Of a stretch of 64,000 nucleotides of DNA, positions 35,662 to 45,345 are shown one piece after another (the stretch's first letter is position 1; the number at the start of each line of letters is the position of its first letter). The DNA comes from Zarea fungicola. Lineage: Eukaryota; Ascomycota; Sordariomycetes; Hypocreales; Cordycipitaceae. The position numbers and the translations under genes are program-made. The notes under the pieces were generated by a model that worked only from the letters and a program-made list of their open reading frames with translations, ran no database searches and had not been told where the DNA came from. The stretch spans positions 372,001-436,000 of the forward strand of contig FWCC01000124.1 of assembly GCA_900169235.1 (NCBI GenBank), given 5' to 3'.

Positions 35662-38600
35662 ATGAGATTTGTTCACGCTGCAATTGCAGCCTTGTATGTG
35701 CTTGGGGCATCGTCCTCCAGGCCTCCAGCGGTTGACATAACAGTCAGAGACTCTACTGTTGCTACTGTCCAGGAGCGGCAGGCCTCCAGCTATTGGTATG
35801 AGAATATTTCTCACCAAGGAATATCTGCCACTGCCCCAAGTGGATACAAAGTGTTCCGCAATGTCAAGGACTACGGAGCAAAAGGTATGACCTCTAACCC
35901 ATCCGATCAATCACTAGTTAGCTAACTAAATACTCAGGCGATGGTGTTACCGATGATACGGCTGCCATTAATGCAGCTATGAATGACGGTAGCCGTTGCG
36001 GTAAAGGATGTGCTTCAAATACAACTACTCCCGCAGTTGTATACTTCCCTTCTGGCACCTACATCCTCTCGTCATCTATTATCGATCAGTACAACACTGC
36101 TATCATCGGAAACCCTAATGACCCACCCGTTTTGAAGGCGACTTCGTCATTTTCAGCCTTTGGACTTATTGATGGAGATGTATACTATACCGCGAATTTG
36201 AACTGGGTGGCCACAAACGTTTTCTACAGACAAGTCAAAAATTTCATCATCGATACGACAGATGTGCCAGCGAGTAGAAAGCTTAAGGCTCTCCACTGGC
36301 CGACTGCGCAAGCAACAAGTCTACAAAACATCGTCTTCAATTTAAATGCGCAGCCGGGAACTCAGCACGTTGGGGTATATTGTGAATCAGGTATGTTGAA
36401 TGTCTCCAGAGCAGAAAAGTAAGGCTGCTAATATGTATAGGCTCTGGTGGGTTTATGACCGATCTCACCTTCAACGGAGGCCTCATTGGTGCACAGCTTG
36501 GCAGTCAGCAATTCACGACGCGGAACCTAGTCTTCAACAACTGTGGTACAGCCATCTTCCAGTTTTGGAACTGGGTATGGCTTTACCAAGGCGTCAGTAT
36601 TAATAACTGCCAGATAGGATTTGACTTCTCAAACGGTGGTAGTGCTAAGCAGAGCGTTAGCTCTGCTACACTGATCGATAGTTCGATTACAAACACTCCA
36701 GTCGGTATTTTAACGGCCTATAATAGCCCATCCTCCGCGCCGCCAACCGCAGGAAGCTTAATCATGGAGAACGTTGCAATCAATAACGTATCTACTATAG
36801 TACAGCTTAAGGGTGGCTCTGCTGTGCTTGCTGGCACATCGGGCTCAACAACGGTTGCAGCGTGGGGCCAGGGCCATCAATACTCACCAACTGGGCCGAC
36901 GAGTTTCCAGGGCTCATTCCCAGCAAATACCAGGCCGGCATCACTGGTCGTCAGCAATGGGAGCTACTACACGCGCTCAAAGCCTCAGTACGCTAATCTA
37001 CCAGTATCGTCCTTTGCAAGTGTACGCAGCGCTGGCGCCAAGGGCGATGGTGTGACTGATGACACGACTTCACTTCAAAACATCATCAACAGCGCAACGG
37101 CTGCTGGTAATGTTGTGTTCTTTGATGCTGGAACCTATCTTGTGACAAAGACATTACTTATCCCCCCTGGTGCAAAGCTTATTGGCGAAGGCCTAGCGTC
37201 CATGATCCAGTCAAGTGGTGCCTTTTTCAACGATGTGAAGAACCCACAGCCAGTCGTCCGAGTTGGCACTGCTGGATCGACAGGCCAGGTGGAATGGTCC
37301 GACATGATTATCAGCACCAAGGGCACTCAGGCTGGCGCAACGCTCATTGAGTGGAACCTTGCCACTTCCGGCGCAACGCCATCTGGGATGTGGGATGTCC
37401 ATGCGCGTGTTGGAGGATTCATTGGATCCAATCTCCAATTGGCAGACTGCGGCGTGAATCCGAACAGTACTGTAGTCAACTCTAACTGCATTTCTGCTTA
37501 CATGTTGATGCACATTACACCCTCAGCTTCTGGTCTCTACATGGAGAATACTTGGTTCTGGACAGCAGACCACGATATTGATGATCCAAAGAATACTGAC
37601 ATCACAATCTACACTGGACGCGGTTTGTTAGTTGAAAGCACCAGTGGAACGCTTTGGCTGTAAGTTTATGATGCCAGTTGGCGTATCAAATGCTAATCCA
37701 TTGCAGTGTTGGCACAGCTGTTGAACACAACGTACTTTATCAATATCAGTTCGCCAATACGCAGAACATCTTTATGGGGGTTATCCAGATTGAGACAGCG
37801 TAAGTGCACTATCAACCAGCCTCGAGCCTATCCAGGCTATCTAACAAAGTATTCCACAGCTATTATCAGCCGAACCCTCCTGCTCCTGCACCTTTTACAC
37901 CTATTCCGGCTCTAAACGACCCCACATTTGAGAGCTGTACTGGCCAGACAGCACACTGCTATGACGGCTGGGGTGTCCGCATTGTGAACTCTCAGAACCT
38001 GCTTGTCTACAGCGCAGGCCTCTATTCCTTCTTCATCAATAACGACGCCGGTACGTGAAGAACTACTCTGTCTCTATTTGCAGAAGTCAATATTAACTGA
38101 CTGTCTCTAGCATGCACCAAACTTACTGGCGCAGACACCTGTCAGGCCAACATGGTGGATCTTGAGGGTACTATAAAGAACGTCAATGTGTATAACTTGG
38201 GTACTATCGGAGCTGCCAACATGATATCCGAGGCTGGTGCAAGCCTCGCCCTCTCAACTGACAACAACAATACGTTCCCCGAGGTCATTGCTTTATTCCA
38301 GCTTGCCTCTGGGTCCGGAACCGATGGCTCCGGCCAATGGAACTTCCGTGGTTGCTATGTTGACAATACTAGTCACAGATCATTGGCACATGTGACGGCA
38401 GTCCCAGGAGGATCCTCTGCCATGACGGTGGAAGCGTGCCAAACTGCATGCAAGGGGCTTGGCTATACGTTGGCTGGACTCGAGTTTGCTACGCAGTGCT
38501 GTAAGTGTTGCTGTCGACGTTCTTCTGCCATACAACAACATGAAACCTCTGACAACATTGAATAGATTGTGACAATACTCTGAAGAACGGAGGAGCTCTT

Positions 38601-38778
38601 GCATCAAGTGGAAGCCAGTGCAACATGAAGTGCAAGGGAAATTCCAATGAGACCTGTGGCGGCTCGAACAGGTTGTGCCTCTATAGCTACGGATACGGAA
38701 ATGCGACAAGGTAAGCCATAACCCTACTCGGACTATACGCTGCACTGTCTAATCATTCGTAGCATCCCGACTGCATAA
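35662..38778 (+). CDS. Secreted GH55 beta-1,3-glucanase (two pectate_lyase_3 beta-helices) with C-terminal WSC domain
   Basis: Eight exons: 35662-35884, 35938-36390, 36441-37659, 37707-37799, 37860-38050, 38111-38500, 38566-38710, 38763-38778. Introns of 47-65 nt all have GT-AG ends and keep frame, giving 909 residues. Residues 1-19 are a signal peptide. Two right-handed beta-helix domains each open with the hallmark GAKGDGVTDDT (near residues 72 and 422), as in GH55 exo/endo-beta-1,3-glucanases of the Lam55A type. Between them lie WNWVWLYQGVSINNCQIG and other rung motifs. From about residue 803 a WSC domain begins (FRGCYVDN ... CDNTLKNGG ... CNMKCKGN..ETCGG), a cysteine-rich carbohydrate-binding module; the protein ends soon after. 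Substrate is likely beta-1,3-glucan of fungal or own wall. GH55 is expanded in mycoparasitic fungi; lifestyle here is not provable. Confidence 0.93.
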
Positions 38779-39258
38779 AAGATATTTAGCTGTGAAGGCA
38801 GAGCGATGGAAGGACTTTTTTTTACTATGGCGGAGGTGCATTATGATTAGGCAGTGGTGCGGTTGGGTAGCCTTTCTGATGGGATGCCCTGTCCTCTCAT
38901 ACTGGAGACTCATGAGGCCAAAGGGCAGGCAGGCAGGCCAGTTTCAAGAGGCTTGAGTTCGGATGAGAGAGCTAAACGCGACATTGAGTTTTCTGATATG
39001 TATAGTCGTGTTTATCAGAAGAAATAACAATGTTGAATTATATCTAGTTAGGTGGTACTGAAGTTTATCTTTCTATAACACCGAGCTACTAGCATTTCGT
39101 TCACATTCGCGTAGTGAAGTAGCATTACTGTCGCCTTGTCGAGAACCTGAGCAAGAAGGCAAACGATCCAGTTGAAATAAAGTCGTATTAAGGTATGCGC
39201 AAAGACTGATTCTAATGTTCAAGTGTAATGAAATTAATTAATATGGTCTTAAAAAGAA
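38779..39258. other. Intergenic, convergent 3' flanks
   Basis: 480 bp between the convergent GH55 gene and the Cys-rich GPI gene. No coding signal was seen. Confidence 0.65.
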
Positions 39259-40197
39259 TTAAAGAGCCAAGACCAGAGTGGCAAGAGTGAGGAGCGCGAA
39301 AACAGACATCGAGGGAGCCGAGACTGCGATGCTGCCGCTCGGCTTGACACCACTTCCACTGCTTCCGCTTCCACTNNNNNNNNNNNNNNNNNNNNNNNNN
39401 NNNNNNNNNNNNNNNNNNNNNNNNNNNNNNNNNNNNNNNNNNNNNNNNNNNNNNNNNNNNCTGCTTCCACTGCCGCTGCCGCTGCTGCTACAAGTATCAC
39501 TTGAAAGAATACAGCCAGAGCCACATAACTTGCGGCCAGCGGCGCAGCCAGATGTGCCACCGTTGCATGTCTTTCCAACTGGACAACAGCCAGTCCCAGT
39601 GCAGGTGTAGCCTGGAGGGCAGCCACCAGATCCATCCGGGCAGCAGGTATCTGCCGTGGGCACGCATCCACCAGCGCATGACTTGTATCCGGAATCGCAT
39701 GTACCGCTGCTGCCAGATCCACTGCTGCCAGATCCGCTGCTTCCAGATCCGCTGCTGCCAGAGCCGCTGCTACCGCTACCACTGCTACCGCTATCGCAGG
39801 GTGTGCTCTCTAGGATACAACCGGTGCCGCACAGCTTGCGGCCCGCGCTGCAGCCACCGACACCGCTGCCGCAAGTCTTTCCCTTGGGGCAGCAACCCAC
39901 GGAAGTACAAGTGGAGGTAGGAGGGCATCCGCCCAAACCGCTGGGGCAGCAGGTATCGACTGCCGGCATGCATCCGCCGCTGCAAGGGACGTATCCAGCA
40001 TCGCAGGTCCCGGCGCGCTTGCTCGAGAGGGGGGTAAAGTCGTTTTGAGAGAGTGAGGTGATGTCGGCACTGGCAAATCGAGCCTGAAAGGTTTCCCCAA
40101 CGTCGGAGCGTACAATCAGGTCAGGATGCACGGCCTGCTCTTGGGCGTACGCCCCCGAGGTGGCGGTTAGAGCAACAATGGCGACTGAGAGAAGCAT
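39259..40197 (-). CDS. Secreted GPI-type protein with two identical-spacing 14-cysteine modules
   Basis: An intronless frame of about 312 residues interrupted by an 85-base N gap. Residues 1-18 are a signal peptide. A KR dibasic site at 60-61 could be a Kex2 cleavage point just before the first module. Modules at 65-134 and 167-236 each contain 14 cysteines with exactly the same spacing: C-x6-C-x3-C-x6-CC-x6-C-x5-C-x4-CC-x5-C-x6-C-x6-C-x3-C-x6-C. They are joined by a repetitive SGSGS linker. A second SGSGS linker holds the gap, followed by a hydrophobic C-terminus (SMSVFALLTLATLVLAL) typical of a GPI signal. The CCP..GGC.. pattern recalls granulin or small chitin-binding folds, but I cannot assign a family. 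It is likely a wall or plasma-membrane surface protein. Confidence 0.85.
   Translation of the reverse strand: MLLSVAIVALTATSGAYAQEQAVHPDLIVRSDVGETFQARFASADITSLSQNDFTPLSSKRAGTCDAGYVPCSGGCMPAVDTCCPSGLGGCPPTSTCTSVGCCPKGKTCGSGVGGCSAGRKLCGTGCILESTPCDSGSSGSGSSGSGSSGSGSSGSGSSGSGSSGTCDSGYKSCAGGCVPTADTCCPDGSGGCPPGYTCTGTGCCPVGKTCNGGTSGCAAGRKLCGSGCILSSDTCSSSGSGSGSXXXXXXXXXXXXXXXXXXXXXXXXXXXXXSGSGSSGSGVKPSGSIAVSAPSMSVFALLTLATLVLAL
39376..39460. other. Assembly gap (85 N) inside the Ser/Gly linker of the Cys-rich protein
   Basis: Both flanks encode SGSGS repeats in the same frame. The gap most likely hides more of the same repeat, whose true length is unknown. Confidence 0.95.
39700..39795. repeat. Tandem Ser-Gly coding repeat (about 15-bp units) between the cysteine modules
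   Basis: Several near-identical units of about 15 bp encode SGSGS on the minus strand, with synonymous differences between units. A minisatellite of this kind commonly varies in length between strains. Confidence 0.75.
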
Positions 40198-42009
40198 GTT
40201 GGGCTCTGCAGCTTATAATGGCGAATGAAGAAAATTGAAGTTCAAAGAAAGAAAACAGGGATAAAGCCCGGTACAGAAATCCCCAACTTGGACAATTGAT
40301 CTTTTTAGGAAACTTGGAAAGATGAAATCAAGCACGCCTCCCACGACCGACAGCACTGCGGGTGGTCGCCTTTTAAACAATTTATTAAACACAAGGTGTG
40401 GCGCGCCACTCCTGCACAATAGCCATTCCCGAAGCTGACAGGGCTGACAAGCCATCGAGTTAGCTACCTAGCAAGGCTGAATCCCTCATCTCGCAGTGCA
40501 ACCCTGACTTGGCGACGAGCTGAACAGATTAGTCTTTCAGCTGAATAGACTATGGAGATTTAGCGCAAAGAAACCCCACGACAATGCCTTGTTGGTCTTC
40601 CTTGCGAGTCAGGCGCTATTGATCTAGCCAATCGCATTGCTCGCATTGTGGGAAGTGGGAAGCGAAAGTTGCCTTTTGAAGTCCTTGTTTTTTCTTCGGT
40701 GTAGGCGAGACGTGGGAGGAGTTGAGCATCCCACACCAACTTCAAAGTCAAAACTAGGTTTTAGTGCGGAACTCGCTGTAGTTAGGTAGATGGCCAGCTT
40801 CCAGTGAACTGGCTCATTAGACACGGGAAATAAAGTAATTTTAAGGTTTCATATCCTTGAAACTGAAAGCGGTCAGTGAAGATGGTGTGTTGATGCTTCA
40901 TTTTATCAGCACACTTATCAATGTAATAAACTGTGTTATGACACAACTTCGCCAATTGCGTAGCGTATTTATAAATAGCCTAATATGCGCCTTAAAAAGA
41001 TAAGGAAAGAAAACAAGAAAAAAAAAACCAAGACTATTGCATGAACCCACCACCAGCGCCGAGTCCACAGAGATTGAGCGCGGGGGACCTCCAATGTCTC
41101 ATGTGCTGGCTGCCTCCGATGGCACCCTGGAAAGGAGAAGGTTCTAATAACTAGTTCAGATTACATGTCTTTGATCAAGCAACTGTTCAGTAAGATCGCT
41201 TTTGGCTTCAAATCTTGGGCCGCCGTAGTCATGGTATGGTTGTGGGCAAAAGTGTCAAATACGGAGATGCAATTTCCGCTGTCTTTATGCGCAAATGTTG
41301 TGGACGGACCAACTGAATTGGCGAGGTTATACCTAATGGCGTTCATGGTCGCCCTTCATTGAATCTACAGACTCTGAGACCTGTGTGAGGGTTTTTGATC
41401 TTAAATGGCGGAGGTGGGGTTGGTAACTGGCCTCGAGCTTCGCAACGGCAGTCGCAGGAAAAGCGGAAGAAAGACTTTGAACTATACACACGTCTCTGAA
41501 TCAGTCAGTGCGGAGAAGATTTGGAGTTTCTTGTGGATCGAACAAGTTTGTGATTCCATTGAAATGGGGTTTCCTTGAACATGCAGGCCGCCGTTTTGCT
41601 TTTTAGATGGTGCTGGTCTGGTGCACGCCTTGACCTACCTTTAAACGGAAACAGAAAGGTCGACAGGGCTAGTTACTTGGCTAATTTTAAAAGACTTATT
41701 GTTCTATGCAAGAGACCCTGAGCTCTCTAATATCTATAGTCGTATGTCTCGGTACTCACATAACTCATAATGTATCATCATGTCGCATTTTTTCGCTTTG
41801 GGCTCGAGAACGAACAGAACATGTTGGATTTCTACTTAGTTTGATACTAGTACTAAGAATGATTTCCCAAGGCCGTAAAAGCTGTAACAATACTGGTAGT
41901 CATACATTAATGAATAAACAAATGCTCAAGAAAGAGCTACATTATGCCAAGTTCTGCAATGCAGTTTACAAATCTGGGAAGACACCCATCCCCCCTTCTT
42001 TTTCCTGTT
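40198..42009. other. Intergenic region
   Basis: 1.8 kb. The first part is the promoter of the minus-strand Cys-rich gene; the last part is the 3' flank of the copper ATPase. No frame has a recognisable motif. Confidence 0.6.
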
Positions 42010-45000
42010 TCAGACATCCACACGTTTCGCCCGGAATCCCAAAAACGGGATCCGACTTCGCAGACTCAAACTGCTCATAACGACCGACAGACTCGACAGG
42101 GCCATGGCCAGACTCGCCCACACGGGGTCGAGCTTGATGTGCGCACCGCTGCTCGTCTGCACCGCGTACAGGCAGCCCGCCGCGATGGGCAGCGCAATCA
42201 TGTTGTACACGACGGCCCATCCAAAGTTCATCTTGATGCGCGCAAAGACGACCTTGCTGAGATCCAGCAGCGTCAGCACCGCCGTGAGCTGCGAGGTGGC
42301 GAGCACAAAGTCGGCGCTGGAGATGGCCACGTCGCTGCCCGAGCCAATGGCGATGCCAATGTCCGCCGTGGTGAGCGCAGGGGAGTCGTTGATGCCGTCG
42401 CCGACCATGGCCACCATGGCGCGACCACTGCTGGCTTCCTTGGGCGATGACGACGACGGAGAGGAGGAGGCGGCTTGGCTGGCGCCGGCGGTGGCCTGGA
42501 GGTAGCGCACCTTGTCGGCCTTTTCAGAGGGGAGCACCTCGGCGAGGACATTTTCAGAGGGGATTCCTACGCGCTGCGCAACAGCTTGAGCGGTGGTGAC
42601 GTTGTCGCCGGAGAGCATCCAGACTTGGGTGCCGCGGGCGTGCAAGGCCTGGATGACGGGGACGGTTTCGGGGCGGATGGGGTCGGAAATGGCCAGGATG
42701 GCGCCGAGGTACCACGGCGCTTCCTCTTCTTCTCCTCCCTTGATGGCGACGAGCGCAACAGATTTAGCCTCCGTCTTCCAACTGTCGAGGGTAGCAAGTG
42801 TGGCGCTGGAGACGGAGACGGCAAGGTCCTTCATGAGAGCCTCGTTGCCAACGGCGATGGCGAGGTCTCGAGACTTGAAAGCGGCCTTCATACCTTTGCC
42901 TGGAACTTCCTCAATGTCGTCCAGCTCGGCGGATGATTGGTTCACACCGCAAAAAGCGACAATGGCGCGAGCGATGGGGTGGCTGCTATTCTGCTCAATG
43001 GCCTTGAGGCCGGACAGAATCGTAGACTCGGAGACGTTTTCGATTGTGCCTTGCGGCAAGAGGGCCGAGTCCGTGATTTGCGGCTCGCCACCGATGGTGA
43101 GGGTGCCTGTCTTGTCAAAGACGACGCAGTCAATCTTGCTCGCCTTTTCAAACGCCTCGCCACCACCCTTGACCAAGATTCCGTGATTCGCCGCGATGCC
43201 GCCGCCGACAAAGATGGCCGTTGGAGCCGCAAGGCCTAGACCGCAAGGGCAGGCGACGACAAACACGGCAATGGCAAACTGGAACGCAAAGGCAATACGT
43301 CCGCCCGAGGTGTCCTTCTCCTCAGCGGCGATTTTGCCCGTCTGCACCAGCACCATCCAGACGACCCAGGTGAGAATGGCAATGACGGTCACGACAGGCA
43401 CAAAGTACGAAGTCATGAGGTCGGCGATTTGCTCCACGGGTGCACGCTTAGTCTGGCCCTCGCGGACTACCTCGACGATCTGATCGAGCATGGATTTGCC
43501 AGAGGTACCCGTGGCGCGAATGGTCACGGCAGATCCCTTGTTGACTGTGCCAGCGTAGACCTCGTCACCTTGAACCTTCTTTATGGGTCGCGATTCACCA
43601 GTCAGACTCGACTCGTCAAAATTGCTCTCGCCCGTGAGAATGGTACCATCTGCAGCTGGTGAGGCGCCGTGGGGGACTCTGATGATGTCGCCATGTTCGA
43701 GCTGGTCCAGGGGGATGGTGGTTGTCGTGACGTCGCCAGCCTTGTCACTCTCGACCAAGAGAGCCGTGTCGGGGCGCAGCTTTGCCAGGGCCTCTACGGC
43801 ATTTCCGGTCTTGGACTTGCTGTAGGCCTCAATCAGTCGACCAGCAAGCAAGAAGAGGGTCAGGAAGACGACGGAATCAAAGTAGAAGCGATCCTCGGGA
43901 ACATCGGTATCGTGATTGGCAGCAGAGGCAATCATTTGCGCAACAGATGAAAAATACGCAATGGTTGTACCCAGCGAAATGAGCAGATTCATGCTGCCGA
44001 ATTTGTAGAAGCGCTGGGCTAGTGATACGCGGCTGCCGCTCTTCCACATTGTCCAGACCTCCTTGACGGCGCGGGTGTGGAAGATGTCGGCGCCGAAGAA
44101 GTAAACGGGGGTGGCGAGGGCAAAGAGCATAATCTCAAGGCGACTCAAACCAGATACCCAGGGCATCATTAAAAAGTGCTTGGTAGGATTGGAGTTGGGG
44201 ATGAGGCTCATGTAGACAATGCCGAAAACCAATGTCGGAACGGCAAGTACGAGAGCCAGCATCATGCGCCAGAATAGAGCACGCTGGTGCTTGGCGCGAA
44301 TCGCTTTGGACTTTTCCTCCAGAGTTGGAGGGTGATATATCGATGGCTTGAGCGAGGGGTCTGTGGCTTCAATGGCCTTGAGTACATGGCGGATGGTGAA
44401 GACGGGAGACGCCGGGACGTATCGGATTTTAAGAAATGGCCTCTCAATGGTAGGCTTGGTGAGGACCTCTACATGCTGAGTGCCGAAATTCTTCATCGTC
44501 GTGGAGATTCTTTCTGGGCATCGCAGGCAAAAGATGCCATCAATTTTGATCTCGACCTCCCGGGCGTCTGTGTTTTGGCTGACTTGGCCGAGATCTTGAA
44601 TACTGTCAATCGAGGCATCGTAACCCAAATCTTCAATGCCTTCGGCAATCTCCTCGGCGCGGTCCAGCTCAGTAAACTGGATGACGGCGCTGTTTGAGAC
44701 GAGGTTTACGGCGACCTTGGAGATCCATGGCCGTTTTTCCATTTCCGTGGTGATGGTGTTGACACAGACGGCACAGGTCATGCCACCCACAGAGAGAGTG
44801 GCACGCCAGGGGCCGTTGGATGGCAGATCGGAGGTGACGATGCTGTCAAGTGCCGCGGGCACACCCTGAGTCTGTGTTGACGATACTGATGCAGATCGTG
44901 ACTTGGACTCGTGGGGCTCGCCGGCGCGGCAACTCTCGCAGTTTTGGAGATGTGCGGCCCGAGCAGCCTCGACAGAAGCAGGGCCAGCGGACTGCCACAG

Positions 45001-45345
45001 CCAGGAAAAGTAGCTAAATACACTGCCTTGCCGAGGAGGGACAAGGCTACCATGCTCACGGTCGACGACGGTAACGCTGTCCCGAGCGTCTACACTGCTG
45101 GCCGAGGAGTCGACGGCACAGACCTCGAAACCGACGTCCTCGAGGGTCTTGGCCATATCTTGAACAATGGTACGGGAGGATAGTTGATGCTCAACGGTGA
45201 CGACGGACGTAACGAGGTTCGGTGAAACCCATTTTATCTGGTCGCCATAAGCCTCGGCCAGCAAGTTGCGGATGGCGGCGACACATGATGGGCAATGCAA
45301 GTTACCCAACAGGTAGGATGTAAGGGCGGTTTGAGACGACGCCAT
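42010..45345 (-). CDS. Copper-transporting P1B-type ATPase
   Basis: A 1111-residue intronless Cu(I) pump. Three N-terminal heavy-metal-associated domains carry CxxC motifs at 18-21 (HCPSC), 191-194 (GMTCAVC) and 273-276 (FCLRC); only the second has the full GMTCxxC form. The core shows TGES (582-585), the CPC metal-binding motif in the membrane (699-701), DKTGT with the phosphorylated aspartate (744-748), the SHP motif (788-790) and GDGIND (982-987), plus about eight membrane segments. A Ser-rich insert (about 955-972) lies in the nucleotide/phosphorylation domain just before GDGIND. The N-terminal NLHCPSC domain is more like fungal copper-resistance exporters than Golgi Ccc2, so export and detoxification is my preferred but unproven role. 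The start at 45345 leads straight into the first HMA domain. Confidence 0.93.
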   Translation of the reverse strand: MASSQTALTSYLLGNLHCPSCVAAIRNLLAEAYGDQIKWVSPNLVTSVVTVEHQLSSRTIVQDMAKTLEDVGFEVCAVDSSASSVDARDSVTVVDREHGSLVPPRQGSVFSYFSWLWQSAGPASVEAARAAHLQNCESCRAGEPHESKSRSASVSSTQTQGVPAALDSIVTSDLPSNGPWRATLSVGGMTCAVCVNTITTEMEKRPWISKVAVNLVSNSAVIQFTELDRAEEIAEGIEDLGYDASIDSIQDLGQVSQNTDAREVEIKIDGIFCLRCPERISTTMKNFGTQHVEVLTKPTIERPFLKIRYVPASPVFTIRHVLKAIEATDPSLKPSIYHPPTLEEKSKAIRAKHQRALFWRMMLALVLAVPTLVFGIVYMSLIPNSNPTKHFLMMPWVSGLSRLEIMLFALATPVYFFGADIFHTRAVKEVWTMWKSGSRVSLAQRFYKFGSMNLLISLGTTIAYFSSVAQMIASAANHDTDVPEDRFYFDSVVFLTLFLLAGRLIEAYSKSKTGNAVEALAKLRPDTALLVESDKAGDVTTTTIPLDQLEHGDIIRVPHGASPAADGTILTGESNFDESSLTGESRPIKKVQGDEVYAGTVNKGSAVTIRATGTSGKSMLDQIVEVVREGQTKRAPVEQIADLMTSYFVPVVTVIAILTWVVWMVLVQTGKIAAEEKDTSGGRIAFAFQFAIAVFVVACPCGLGLAAPTAIFVGGGIAANHGILVKGGGEAFEKASKIDCVVFDKTGTLTIGGEPQITDSALLPQGTIENVSESTILSGLKAIEQNSSHPIARAIVAFCGVNQSSAELDDIEEVPGKGMKAAFKSRDLAIAVGNEALMKDLAVSVSSATLATLDSWKTEAKSVALVAIKGGEEEEAPWYLGAILAISDPIRPETVPVIQALHARGTQVWMLSGDNVTTAQAVAQRVGIPSENVLAEVLPSEKADKVRYLQATAGASQAASSSPSSSSPKEASSGRAMVAMVGDGINDSPALTTADIGIAIGSGSDVAISSADFVLATSQLTAVLTLLDLSKVVFARIKMNFGWAVVYNMIALPIAAGCLYAVQTSSGAHIKLDPVWASLAMALSSLSVVMSSLSLRSRIPFLGFRAKRVDV

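Noticed and set aside
35263..35910. 215-codon minus-strand frame overlapping the GH55 first exon
   Set aside because: It overlaps the signal peptide and first beta-helix residues of a convincing gene, has no motif, and includes the promoter repeat.
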